From positions 1,736,001-1,800,000 of the forward strand of contig NZ_CP037953.1 in NCBI RefSeq assembly GCF_009756665.1: a stretch of 64,000 nucleotides of DNA. Direction: 5' to 3'. Below, piece by piece: positions 50,593-58,663 of this stretch. The position numbers were made by a program, and so were the translations under genes. The notes beneath the pieces were generated by a model. It was not told the origin of the DNA and made no database searches. It worked only from the letters and a program-made list of their open reading frames with translations. Each line of letters starts with the position of its first letter. Within the stretch, counting starts at the first letter, position 1. The stretch comes from Permianibacter aggregans. GTDB taxonomy: Bacteria > Pseudomonadota > Gammaproteobacteria > Enterobacterales > Permianibacteraceae.

Positions 50593-50614
50593 CCTGCGTC
50601 ACCAACGACGCAGG
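50593..50614 (+). terminator. Hairpin after the CopZ-like gene
   Basis: CCTGCGTC-ACCAAC-GACGCAGG, a perfect 8-bp stem 23 bases past the stop, followed only by AGTTTCC. With no T-run it is a weak terminator candidate, but it would separate copper genes from the heat-shock gene. Confidence 0.4.
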
Positions 50615-50683
50615 AGTTTCCACCGGTGGCATCGATCACCACATCCTCCCAGAAAGCCCGACGCGGAATCATGCAAGCAAACA

Positions 50684-50710
50684 CTTGAAATGGATTTTCG
50701 TGTCCCCATT
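50684..50710 (+). promoter_or_regulatory. Sigma-32 (RpoH) promoter of the hsp20 gene
   Basis: CTTGAAA (50684-50690), a 13-base spacer and CCCCATT (50704-50710): an almost perfect match to the RpoH consensus. It places transcription start near 50717, about 80 bases before the Hsp20 start codon. Confidence 0.88.
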
Positions 50711-50775
50711 TTTTGTTTCGTCGGCGGGATGTCGCAATCGAGTTCCGCGATGACAACATCCATGTTTTAACCGTA

Positions 50776-50790
50776 TTGCTTCCAAAGGAG
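50776..50790 (+). promoter_or_regulatory. ROSE-like RNA thermometer at the hsp20 ribosome site
   Basis: In the leader, TTGCTT (50776-50781) can pair across a CCA loop with AAGGAG (50785-50790), the Shine-Dalgarno sequence. The pairing includes the G-G mismatch opposite the U-U-G-C-U strand that defines ROSE elements of ibpA-type genes. At low temperature the site would be hidden; heat would melt it. Upstream leader hairpins were not modelled. Confidence 0.65.
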
Positions 50791-50797
50791 AATACAC

Positions 50798-51262
50798 ATG
50801 AACACCATCGACCTTACCCCTTTGTACCGCAGTTATATTGGCTTTGATCGCCTGGCCAACTTAATTGATAACGCGATGCGCGGTGACAACACCAGCGCCG
50901 GTTATCCGCCGTACGACATCGAGTCACTCGATGAGAATCAATACGCGATCACGCTTGCCGTTGCCGGCTTTGATATGAGCGAACTGGACATCACCGTCGA
51001 GAAGGGCGTGTTGACCGTTCGCGGCCGTAAGAGCAACGACAAAGCCGAACGCCGGATGCTTTATCAAGGCATCGCCAATCGTGCGTTCGAACGCAAATTC
51101 AACCTGGCCGATTTCGTCGAAGTGATCGGCGCCAACTTGCACAACGGTTTGCTGACCATCAAGCTGGTCCGTGAAATTCCGGAAGCAATGAAGCCGAAAA
51201 CGATTCAGATCGAAACCGGCAAAGTGCTGGAACACAAAGCAGGTACTGACAAAGCCGCTTAA
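50798..51262 (+). CDS. ibpA: Small heat-shock protein, Hsp20/IbpA family
   Basis: A 154-residue alpha-crystallin-type chaperone close to E. coli IbpA (PLYRSYIGFDRLANLID at the N-terminus, AGFDMSELDITVEKGVLTVRG in two strands, GLLTIKLVREIPE near the C-terminus). The Ile-x-Ile-type tail is IQIE. It holds unfolding proteins for refolding by DnaK/ClpB. Regulation looks double: an RpoH promoter and a ROSE-like thermometer in the leader. Confidence 0.95.
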   Translation: MNTIDLTPLYRSYIGFDRLANLIDNAMRGDNTSAGYPPYDIESLDENQYAITLAVAGFDMSELDITVEKGVLTVRGRKSNDKAERRMLYQGIANRAFERKFNLADFVEVIGANLHNGLLTIKLVREIPEAMKPKTIQIETGKVLEHKAGTDKAA

Positions 51263-51280
51263 ACATTTCCTGGTTGTTGG

Positions 51281-51312
51281 AAAAAGAAAGGGCCGTTCGG
51301 CCCTTTCTTTTT
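51281..51312. terminator. Bidirectional terminator between hsp20 and the DUF4426 gene
   Basis: AAAAAGAAAGGGCC-GTTC-GGCCCTTTCTTTTT: the stem extends into A/T runs on both sides, so it can end transcripts from the plus-strand hsp20 and the minus-strand DUF4426 gene. Confidence 0.88.
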
Positions 51313-51327
51313 GCGTGAATTTTTTGC

Positions 51328-51756
51328 TTAGTGAACGTGCATCAACTGATTGAATTCCAGTTGTAAAGGATTGGCGCCTTCCGGTGTCAGCTGAAGATCG
51401 AATACCAAGGTATCCTGATCGTCAAAACGATAGCCGGCCAGATAATAAATCGCCTCGCCATCACGCACTTCTTTGAAGTTCAGGTTGGCACGCTGCGACA
51501 ACAAATTGCGCACCGAACCTTCGACTTTTGCCACGGCGGCTTTGTCACCACCATCGCCCTTGTTCAACACGACGATATTGACCACGCCTTGATTGGCGCC
51601 GCGAATCAAACCATAACGCTTGGCAATTTCCGGTGACAGCGAGCTGCTGTTGAACGCATTGTAGTGAACGACGTAATCACCAAAGGTCTTGCTTTGCTCC
51701 GCGACCGCCGCAACGCTGAATGCTACAGCGGCCATTGCGATACCTGTGCGCCACAT
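51328..51756 (-). CDS. DUF4426 domain protein
   Basis: A 142-residue exported protein with a signal peptide (about 1-19, IAMAAVAFSVAAVAEQ) and the DUF4426 pattern (FGDYVVHYNAFNSSSL, GLIRGANQGVVNIVVLN, and QLTPEGANPLQLEFNQ near the end). Periplasmic, function unknown. In many gammaproteobacteria it sits in the yggS-proC-yggT...rdgB-hemW neighbourhood; those genes are here too but spread out. A GGAGG site precedes the ATG. Confidence 0.9.
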   Translation of the reverse strand: MWRTGIAMAAVAFSVAAVAEQSKTFGDYVVHYNAFNSSSLSPEIAKRYGLIRGANQGVVNIVVLNKGDGGDKAAVAKVEGSVRNLLSQRANLNFKEVRDGEAIYYLAGYRFDDQDTLVFDLQLTPEGANPLQLEFNQLMHVH

Positions 51757-51924
51757 GCTCTACCTCCTTTGCGGGTTGCTGCCGGTTGCCATGCACCGGC
51801 AGGCTGTCTTTTCTTGGGTGGCTGCTGGCCACCGAAAGTTCCCGTTTCCTGGTTAATCGATATCCGGTTTGTCGATCTTATCTATTCAGGATTGTTACGC
51901 CAGTTTCACGTTCAGCGATCAGCC

Positions 51925-53895
51925 TTAGCGCTGCCACGCCCGGCTGAAGGCGACGACATTGCTGTCTTCGTCTTCCGGTGGTGGCGAGCGCAAGGTTTCG
52001 AGCATCTGTGCGGCTTGCGCGGCTTCGCCGTCCAGATCCATGACCAATGTGTTCAAGGCCTTGATGCGACCCGCCGCGGTAGCGCCGGTGCGCTGCATGT
52101 TCTGCAGTTGTTGCAGGTGCTGCTCGACAGTCAGCTTCTGTGAAGCCAGCTGCTGCGACAACGGCGCCAGTGCATTCTGGCCCCAGCTATGCAATTCGCG
52201 GCGCACCGCTTGCAGGAATTCCGTGATCTGCGCAACCGTAGTCGTGAAGAAGCGGCGCACCGCCAGCGATTCAAAATTCAGGGCAATCTGCATCAGGCGC
52301 GACAGCTCATCGGCATCATGAATGAATTCATGCAGGCGGCGACGGAAACCGCGAGCCGGCAACAAGCGCGGCTCGATGCGCTGCAAACCGAATTCATTTT
52401 CGAATTTGCGGTACACCGATTCGGCCATACGGTTCGATAAATCGGCCTGATGCGATAGCTCGCCGATAATCGCGTCAATTTCAGTGAAAAACTCGCGCAT
52501 CGCGCGCACCAGACCAACGGTCGTGCGGGCGTTCATCAAACGGCCCTGGGTGCGTTCGATCAGCTGACTGATCACCTCGTTGGAAATAATGCCCTGCAGA
52601 ATATTGGATTGCCGATCCATCAGGCGTTGGGTCGGAGTCAGCGCTGTTTGCTTGCGCTTGAATTCCTCGTGCAGTTTCTGCGCTTTCTGCACCATACCGG
52701 TCAGCGCCTCGACATTGCTTTCCTGCAGGTTTTCCAGGTCGTGTTTCTGGCTCAGCAGTTGTTCGCGACGAGTGTTCAGCAGTTGCAGGCTGTTCTCGAC
52801 ATGAGCGGCGCATTCTTCAATGACCGACTCCCACAGTGCCTGACGACGGTAACCGAGCACCGCATCAGACAACAGCTTTTCCAGCTCCAAAATATGGGAG
52901 CGCAGCAGCAATGCCTGGTCGTCGCGTACTTTTGCCAGCAAGCCTTGCTTGGCTGATACCGGCACGATGTCCGACTCTTTCAATTCCAACTGGCGTGAGG
53001 TGGCGCGCACCACGCGGGACAAGGCTTTTTCGATTTTCTTGCGCGAATCGAGTTCGTCCCAGAGGGTATCGACCTTGTTCAGCACCGCGTACAAGCCAAG
53101 ATTCGGCCGGTCTTTCAGTGAGGCGACGTGTTCATTCCAAATGGCCATGTCGGAGGCGGTCACGCCTTGGTCGGCCGCCATGACGAACACCACCGCCTGA
53201 GCTTGCGGCAGCAGGCTCAAGGTCAGTTCCGGCTCGGAACCGAGCGCGTTCAGGCCAGGGGTGTCGAGAATGCACAGGCCCTGTTGCAACAGCGGGTGCG
53301 GGAAGGAGACCAGGGCATGACGCCAGGCCGGGATTTCGACTTTGCCTGGCTCGTTTTCGCTTTCGTCGAGCAGCTCTTCCTTGAAGCCGAGCTTGACGGC
53401 GTCCGCAACCGGCACCACCTTGGTCTCAGTCAGCGACATCATGACCCGGGCCATTTCGCTCGGGTTATCGGCCATCAGCGGGATTTCCACCCACTGGCCC
53501 GGCATGCCGCGGTAATCGGCAATCGGGATATCGGTCAGCCGGGTTTCAATCGGCAACAGACGTAAATAAGAGGTGCGAGTTTCCCGGTCGTAGAACAGCT
53601 CGGTCGGGCACATTGTGGTGCGGCCGGCCTGCGAGGGTAGGATGCGTTGACCGAAACCGGAGAAGAAAATGGCGTTGATCAGCTCAGTTTTGCCGCGCGA
53701 GAACTCACCGGCAAAAGCAATGGTCACATAGTCGGAACGCAGCGTTTCCAGCAGCTGGTACAGGCGCATATCGCCTTCCGGCGTGAACAGGTTGTTCCGC
53801 CGCAACCAGAGCCGGTAGGCACGAATTTCCTTGGCGACCTGTGCTTTCCATAGCGAATAGGTCTCAATGTGACGCGAAAACACTTGAGCTGTCAT
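51925..53895 (-). CDS. Bacterial dynamin-family GTPase
   Basis: A 656-residue protein with a G domain near the N-terminus: P-loop GEFSRGKT (63-70), the conserved threonine region TTMCPTEL (about 92-99), DTPGLN (about 211-216) and NKVDTLWDE (about 268). The rest is almost all helical with long coiled-coil stretches (VEALTGMVQKAQKLHEEFKR), as in dynamin stalks. No signal peptide; no certain membrane helix. Bacterial dynamins remodel or protect membranes, often as paired genes; this one stands alone. Divergent from the TPR-diguanylate cyclase, with about 250 bp between. Confidence 0.88.
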   Translation of the reverse strand: MTAQVFSRHIETYSLWKAQVAKEIRAYRLWLRRNNLFTPEGDMRLYQLLETLRSDYVTIAFAGEFSRGKTELINAIFFSGFGQRILPSQAGRTTMCPTELFYDRETRTSYLRLLPIETRLTDIPIADYRGMPGQWVEIPLMADNPSEMARVMMSLTETKVVPVADAVKLGFKEELLDESENEPGKVEIPAWRHALVSFPHPLLQQGLCILDTPGLNALGSEPELTLSLLPQAQAVVFVMAADQGVTASDMAIWNEHVASLKDRPNLGLYAVLNKVDTLWDELDSRKKIEKALSRVVRATSRQLELKESDIVPVSAKQGLLAKVRDDQALLLRSHILELEKLLSDAVLGYRRQALWESVIEECAAHVENSLQLLNTRREQLLSQKHDLENLQESNVEALTGMVQKAQKLHEEFKRKQTALTPTQRLMDRQSNILQGIISNEVISQLIERTQGRLMNARTTVGLVRAMREFFTEIDAIIGELSHQADLSNRMAESVYRKFENEFGLQRIEPRLLPARGFRRRLHEFIHDADELSRLMQIALNFESLAVRRFFTTTVAQITEFLQAVRRELHSWGQNALAPLSQQLASQKLTVEQHLQQLQNMQRTGATAAGRIKALNTLVMDLDGEAAQAAQMLETLRSPPPEDEDSNVVAFSRAWQR

Positions 53896-54149
53896 TGGAT
53901 ACCGCCACTCCCCAAACCTACCCTTTCTCGGGCTTTAACGAATAAGTGTAACAGCGGAAAGCGCCGGGTCAATGTTCGCCTTCACAGTTTCGTCAAGCCG
54001 TAACGGCCGCGCCGGGCTTGACGGAGGTCGACAAGCCTTACGTTCAACGGATAAAAATTATCGGGGTTTTCAATCATTTACCGGATTGCTGCTACGCTTA
54101 TTACCATCTTCCGCCAACCGTCCGAAGCCCTATCCCGGTGAGCGCCCCG

Positions 54150-56228
54150 ATGTTGAATGCTGTTGTCCGTCTACCGGGCCTTTTCGCCGGCCTGCTGTCG
54201 CGGTTTTTGGTCATTGGCTTGCTGGTATTCGTCGGCCTCGCCGATGCTGCTGAAACCGATCCGAAGCTGGAATCGGCGCTTGATGACTACCTGCTGCAAC
54301 TGGAAGAGGACCCCAAGCAGGCTTATCAAACCATAAAGGCAATGGCCGAACGGGTCGACGCCGATACCCCGCTCGGTAGCCGCACCCGCTTTATTAGCTA
54401 TCTGTCCGGTGCCCACCTGCACAACCAGCAAAAGGAACAAGCGATAGCGCTGAATCAGCAAATTTTCGATTGGGCCAGTGAAAGCGGTGATCCGGATGTC
54501 TGGGCCGAAGGGCTGGCTACCCAGATTGAACGACTGATGTTCGACAACGAACGCAAGGCGGCGTTGGAGCGGGTCGAGCAATTGCTGACGTACTTGCCGA
54601 AAGCCGAATCGCTGCGGGTGCGTTACTTCGGCCACAACACAGCGGCCTATGTATATGCCCGTGCCAGCCGATTTGCAGAAGCCTTGCAGCAATATCAGCT
54701 GGCGTTGGAAGTGGTCAACCAGACCGATGATCAACGCACGCCCATTCGCCGCCTGTACTTGAAATCGCAACTGGCCAGCATGTACAGCACAATGAAAAAC
54801 TATTCGTTGTCGCTGAGCCTTAGCGATGAAGCCATCAACGAAGCCAAGGAACGCGAGCTGCACGGTTTTCTGCCGGATTTATATATTTTGCGCGGCTACG
54901 TACTCGTTGAAATGGGCAAGCTCGGCGACGCCATCGCCGCCAATGAGCAAGGCTTGGCCTGGGCAGATAAACAGGGCTATAACGGCGCCCGACTGACGCT
55001 ACTGAACAATATTGGCGATATCCACATGCGCGAAAACCGACTCGGTGAAGCACGCCAATATTTCGAGCGGGCACTGACCGATGCGCTGAAGCTCGACGAT
55101 CACCACACCGAGAATTTGCTGCGCTTCAACCTCGGTTATATCCAGGTGAAATCCGGCCTGCATCGACAGGGTCTGGAATGGATGAAGCAAGCTCTGCAAT
55201 ATTTTCGTGAATTGGAGTTGGACACCGATGTCGAATTGATGCTCGGGGAGCTGGCCGACGCCTATCATCTTGCTGGCGAGTTCGCACAGGAAGCGACCAC
55301 TCGCCAGGAGCAGTACCAGCTAAGCAAGAAAATTTTCCAGCGCGAGCGCGACAAACGCACCACGGAATTGCAGGAACAATTCGCAGCCAAAGAAAAAGCG
55401 CGTCAAATTCAGTTACTGGAACAGGAGAATGCGCTGAAACAAACCGATCTGGAAAACAAGAAATTGCAGCAACGCATTGCGCTGCTGTTGATAGCGGTTG
55501 GATTGCTGGCGTCGATTCTGATTTTTCAGTTGTATCGCAAAGCCCGCGACAGCAATCTGCGCTTGCGGGAAGCCAATGCCAAGCTGGCTTACCAATCCTT
55601 GCGCGACCCGCTGACCGGCTTGTTCAATCGCCGTTCGTTTCAGGAGCAAATGCAGCATCGCTCGCATGCAATCGAGCGTCGGCACTCATCGACCACCGCC
55701 ATCGACGGATTGATCTTGTTCGATGTCGACCATTTCAAGCATATCAATGATCACTATGGCCATGCTGCCGGTGATGCGGTGCTGGTAGAGCTCAGTGAAC
55801 GGCTGATGAAAATCTCGCGCACCGACGACATGGTCATGCGTTGGGGTGGCGAAGAATTCTTGATGCTGCTTCGCCATGTTGACAGCAATTCCTTGACCAT
55901 GCTTTGTCAACGGGTATTGAACGCCATTGGCGAAAAACCGGTGGAATTCCAGGGCCATACTATTCGGGTGACCGTGTCGGCCGGTTTCTTGACCCTGCCG
56001 TTTTCCGGCATGAGCGAACAGGAGTTCAATTGGGAGAAAGCGGTGCAACTGGCCGACATGGCACTGTATCTAGGCAAGGTTCATGGTCGCAATCGTGCCT
56101 ACGGTTTATTGCATTTGAAAACGCCTTACGAACAAATCCGTCATACCTTGGAAACCGATTTGTCGAAAGCCATCGACAACGATTGGGTTGAAGTGACCGT
56201 GATCAACGGTCCGGCGGCAAACGGCTAA
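54150..56228 (+). CDS. TPR-containing membrane diguanylate cyclase (second copy)
   Basis: The ATG at 54150 is chosen because GGTGA precedes it and a signal peptide follows (to about residue 35, ending GLADAAE); the frame is open further upstream without a ribosome site. The 692 residues have about eight TPR-type repeats, a coiled coil, one membrane helix (about 480-495, IALLLIAVGLLASILIF) and a GGDEF domain with GGEEF and the I site RTDD five residues ahead. Same design as the protein at 28966, so the two are probably paralogues. Its 3' end overlaps the converging DUF167 gene by 26 bases. Confidence 0.9.
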   Translation: MLNAVVRLPGLFAGLLSRFLVIGLLVFVGLADAAETDPKLESALDDYLLQLEEDPKQAYQTIKAMAERVDADTPLGSRTRFISYLSGAHLHNQQKEQAIALNQQIFDWASESGDPDVWAEGLATQIERLMFDNERKAALERVEQLLTYLPKAESLRVRYFGHNTAAYVYARASRFAEALQQYQLALEVVNQTDDQRTPIRRLYLKSQLASMYSTMKNYSLSLSLSDEAINEAKERELHGFLPDLYILRGYVLVEMGKLGDAIAANEQGLAWADKQGYNGARLTLLNNIGDIHMRENRLGEARQYFERALTDALKLDDHHTENLLRFNLGYIQVKSGLHRQGLEWMKQALQYFRELELDTDVELMLGELADAYHLAGEFAQEATTRQEQYQLSKKIFQRERDKRTTELQEQFAAKEKARQIQLLEQENALKQTDLENKKLQQRIALLLIAVGLLASILIFQLYRKARDSNLRLREANAKLAYQSLRDPLTGLFNRRSFQEQMQHRSHAIERRHSSTTAIDGLILFDVDHFKHINDHYGHAAGDAVLVELSERLMKISRTDDMVMRWGGEEFLMLLRHVDSNSLTMLCQRVLNAIGEKPVEFQGHTIRVTVSAGFLTLPFSGMSEQEFNWEKAVQLADMALYLGKVHGRNRAYGLLHLKTPYEQIRHTLETDLSKAIDNDWVEVTVINGPAANG

Positions 56229-56466
56229 GTACCGTTTCAGCATCGGCATCAATGCACAACTTTTTGTGCCGATTGGTTTGCCCGCTTTCCAGTGTTATTC
56301 GGCTTTTGGCAATGCCCAGCGTTTTACTGAGCAAGCCAATCAAACGGGCGTTGGCTTCGCCATCAACCGGCGGAGCCGTCACCGCAATTTTCAATTCACC
56401 TTGATGCCAGCCGAGAATGCGATCACGGCTGGCTCGTGGCTGCAACAATACCGCCAGTTCCATCAT
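56203..56466 (-). CDS. yggU: DUF167/YggU family protein
   Basis: An 87-residue protein with the YggU pattern: LQPRASRDRILGWHQGELKI, then APPVDGEANARLIGLLSKTLG and SGQTNRHKKL. Structures exist for the family but the role is unknown. It follows yggT by five bases, so it is the last gene of the yggS-proC-yggT-yggU run. Confidence 0.9.
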   Translation of the reverse strand: MMELAVLLQPRASRDRILGWHQGELKIAVTAPPVDGEANARLIGLLSKTLGIAKSRITLESGQTNRHKKLCIDADAETVLSRLPPDR

Positions 56467-56471
56467 CAGCT

Positions 56472-57014
56472 TTACGAAAACAAACCAAACATCCAGAACG
56501 GCAGTCGTTCAACAAACCAGCGCGCCAAATAAAGCGCCAAAATAGCGAACAAGGCCGACAAGTCGATCATGCCGATCGGCGGAATCAAACGACGGAACGG
56601 CGCCAGAATCGGATTGGTCAGTTGACTCAAGGGCCGCTGCATCGGCTGCTGCTGGTAAGGGTCAACCCAGGACAAAATCACTTTGATGAATACCAGGAAC
56701 AACAGCAGGTTGATCAACATGATGGTCGCCGTGAACGGCAACATGATCAGCATACCGAGCAAACTGCCACCAAAACCGAACAACACTTGTCCCAACAACA
56801 CCAGCGCCAGGAACAGCAGCAGTGATGACCAGTCGATGCCGCGACTGCCGGGAATGATTCGGCGCAGTGGCGACAAAATCCATTGCGTCATCGTCACGAC
56901 AAACTGCGAGAACGGGTTATAGAAATCGGCGCGCACCAGTTGCAGCAAAAAGCGCAGCAGCACGATGTAGACAAACAGGTCATAGAGAAATTTGAGAATT
57001 TCGACGGGGCTCAT
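56472..57014 (-). CDS. yggT: YggT family membrane protein
   Basis: A 180-residue inner-membrane protein made of two YggT repeats, each with paired helices (LYDLFVYIVLLRFLLQLV, SSLLLFLALVLLGQVLFGF; second repeat LINLLLFLVFIKVILSWVDP). The PLRRIIPG and PFRRLIPP turns between helices are typical. It has been linked to osmotic or ion tolerance, without a defined activity. It follows proC by 58 bases. Confidence 0.92.
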   Translation of the reverse strand: MSPVEILKFLYDLFVYIVLLRFLLQLVRADFYNPFSQFVVTMTQWILSPLRRIIPGSRGIDWSSLLLFLALVLLGQVLFGFGGSLLGMLIMLPFTATIMLINLLLFLVFIKVILSWVDPYQQQPMQRPLSQLTNPILAPFRRLIPPIGMIDLSALFAILALYLARWFVERLPFWMFGLFS

Positions 57015-57072
57015 CGTTATGGTTTTCCGTTTTCGGTTTTCATTGGTGGCCGTGTTTCAAGGGTAACGACGT

Positions 57073-57897
57073 TCAGCTATTGGCCAATTCCCGGCCTCTT
57101 TGTACGGCGGCGCGGATCATCTGGTCGACAATATCACTAATGCCGGCCGCTTCCAGCGATTTCAAGGCCGCCTCGGTGGTGCCGCCTTTCGAGGTCACGC
57201 GCTGGCGCAGCTCATCAACTTTTGGCGCACCACGGCGCGCGGCCAGCGCGCCGGCACCGAGCGCCGTTTGGGTAACCAGGATGGTCGCGGTTTCCTTACT
57301 CATGCCTTGGGCAACGGCGCTGGCAATCATTGCCTCGATAAAGCGATAGAAATAAGCCGGACCGGAACCGGCGATGGCGGTGACCAGATCCATCTGCGCT
57401 TCGTCATCAATCCAGACCCAGCGACCGATCGCCGAAAAAATCTGCTCGCTCCATTCCCGCTGCTCGGCACTGACCAGCGCATTGGCATACAGCCCGGTCG
57501 CGGCCAGTTTCAGCTCGGCCGGGGTATTTGGCATGCTGCGCACAAACGCCACGCTCTGTTCCAGCCAGGCCTCATACCGGTCAATCGGCAAGCCGGCCGC
57601 GACACTGATCAAGAGTTTGCCATGCCAGTCGAGCTCGGCCAGTTCGCTGCATAGCTGGGCCATCTGTTGCGGTTTAACGGCCAGAATGGCGATATCGGCG
57701 CCCTCCGCGGCCTGGCGATTATCAGCACCGGTCTTGCAGCCGTAACGCCCTTTTAATTGCTGCTGGCGCTCCAGCCGTCGCGACGTCAGCCAGAGATTGC
57801 CTGGCGGCAGGCCCTGCTCGATCAAGCCGGCGACCAGACTTTCACCAAGATTGCCGCAGCCCAGCACGGCGATTTTCCGTTTGAACAATAGATCCAT
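57073..57897 (-). CDS. proC: Pyrroline-5-carboxylate reductase
   Basis: The start at 57897 (MDLLFKRKIAVLG) has AGGA upstream and puts the Rossmann motif GCGNLGESL at the normal place. The 274-residue protein carries VKPQQM, SVAAGLPIDRY, VRSMPNTPAEL and the C-terminal signature GSGPAYFYRFIEA, with the substrate-binding TSKGGTTEAAL. It makes proline from pyrroline-5-carboxylate with NAD(P)H. Eleven bases separate it from yggS upstream. Confidence 0.96.
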   Translation of the reverse strand: MDLLFKRKIAVLGCGNLGESLVAGLIEQGLPPGNLWLTSRRLERQQQLKGRYGCKTGADNRQAAEGADIAILAVKPQQMAQLCSELAELDWHGKLLISVAAGLPIDRYEAWLEQSVAFVRSMPNTPAELKLAATGLYANALVSAEQREWSEQIFSAIGRWVWIDDEAQMDLVTAIAGSGPAYFYRFIEAMIASAVAQGMSKETATILVTQTALGAGALAARRGAPKVDELRQRVTSKGGTTEAALKSLEAAGISDIVDQMIRAAVQRGRELANS

Positions 57898-57907
57898 GGT
57901 TGCGTCC

Positions 57908-58597
57908 TTAGCGTTTAGTACGCGGGCCAAAAAGCGCGGTACCGACCCTGACCATCGTGCTGCCTTCGGCGATGGCGGCTGAGAGATCGGCGCTCATCCC
58001 CATCGACAGCGTGTCGATGCCTTCGAAGTGATGTTGCAGTTGCTGGTAAACGGCCTTTGCCTCGGCAAAGTAGTGGCGCTGCTCGGGCACCGAGTCCGAC
58101 GCCGGAGGAATGCACATGACGCCGCGCAAGCGAAGATTCGGCAGCATCACGACCGCTTCGGCCAGCGCCAGGGCTTCCGCTGGCATTACCCCGCTCTTGC
58201 TCGCTTCATCGCCAATATGCAATTGAATGCAGCACTGCAGCGGCGCCAGATGGCTCGGCCGCTGCTCCGACAGCCGGCGCGCCAGCTTCAGGCTGTGCAG
58301 GCTCTGGCACCAGGCAAAATGCTCGGCCACCAGCCGACTTTTATTACTCTGCACCGGACCGATGCAATGCCATTCAATGGTCGGTGAACAGTTCGGCTGT
58401 TTTGCCAGCGCTTCCTGAATATAGTTCTCACCAAACGCGATCTGGCCCAGCGCGTGTAAAGCATTGATCTGAACTGGTTCTTGCGTTTTACTGACGGCCA
58501 ATAAGCGGATGCCGGCCGGATCACGGCCCGCGGCCTTCGCCGCCTCAGCGATTTGCTGCTGCACGGCGTGGAATCGGGGTGCCAAACTGGTCGTCAT
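57908..58597 (-). CDS. yggS: PLP-binding protein YggS (PLPBP)
   Basis: A 229-residue single-barrel PLP protein with the lysine in LLAVSKTQEP (about 36), FGENYIQEAL and, near the end, LSMGMSADLSAAIAEGSTMVR for phosphate binding. It has no known catalytic activity and keeps vitamin B6 pools balanced. It heads yggS-proC-yggT-yggU and is divergent from pilT, a strongly conserved arrangement in gammaproteobacteria. Confidence 0.95.
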   Translation of the reverse strand: MTTSLAPRFHAVQQQIAEAAKAAGRDPAGIRLLAVSKTQEPVQINALHALGQIAFGENYIQEALAKQPNCSPTIEWHCIGPVQSNKSRLVAEHFAWCQSLHSLKLARRLSEQRPSHLAPLQCCIQLHIGDEASKSGVMPAEALALAEAVVMLPNLRLRGVMCIPPASDSVPEQRHYFAEAKAVYQQLQHHFEGIDTLSMGMSADLSAAIAEGSTMVRVGTALFGPRTKR

Positions 58598-58663
58598 GAG
58601 CTATTGTGATCCGTGGTTGCCACCTGAATAAAAGCCATCTTAAAAACCTTAAAGGACCCTTCG

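Noticed and set aside
51779-51802. CTGCCGGT/ACCGGCAG hairpin between the dynamin and DUF4426 genes as a terminator
   Set aside because: There is no adjacent T-run on the relevant strand, so it is only an unexplained stem.
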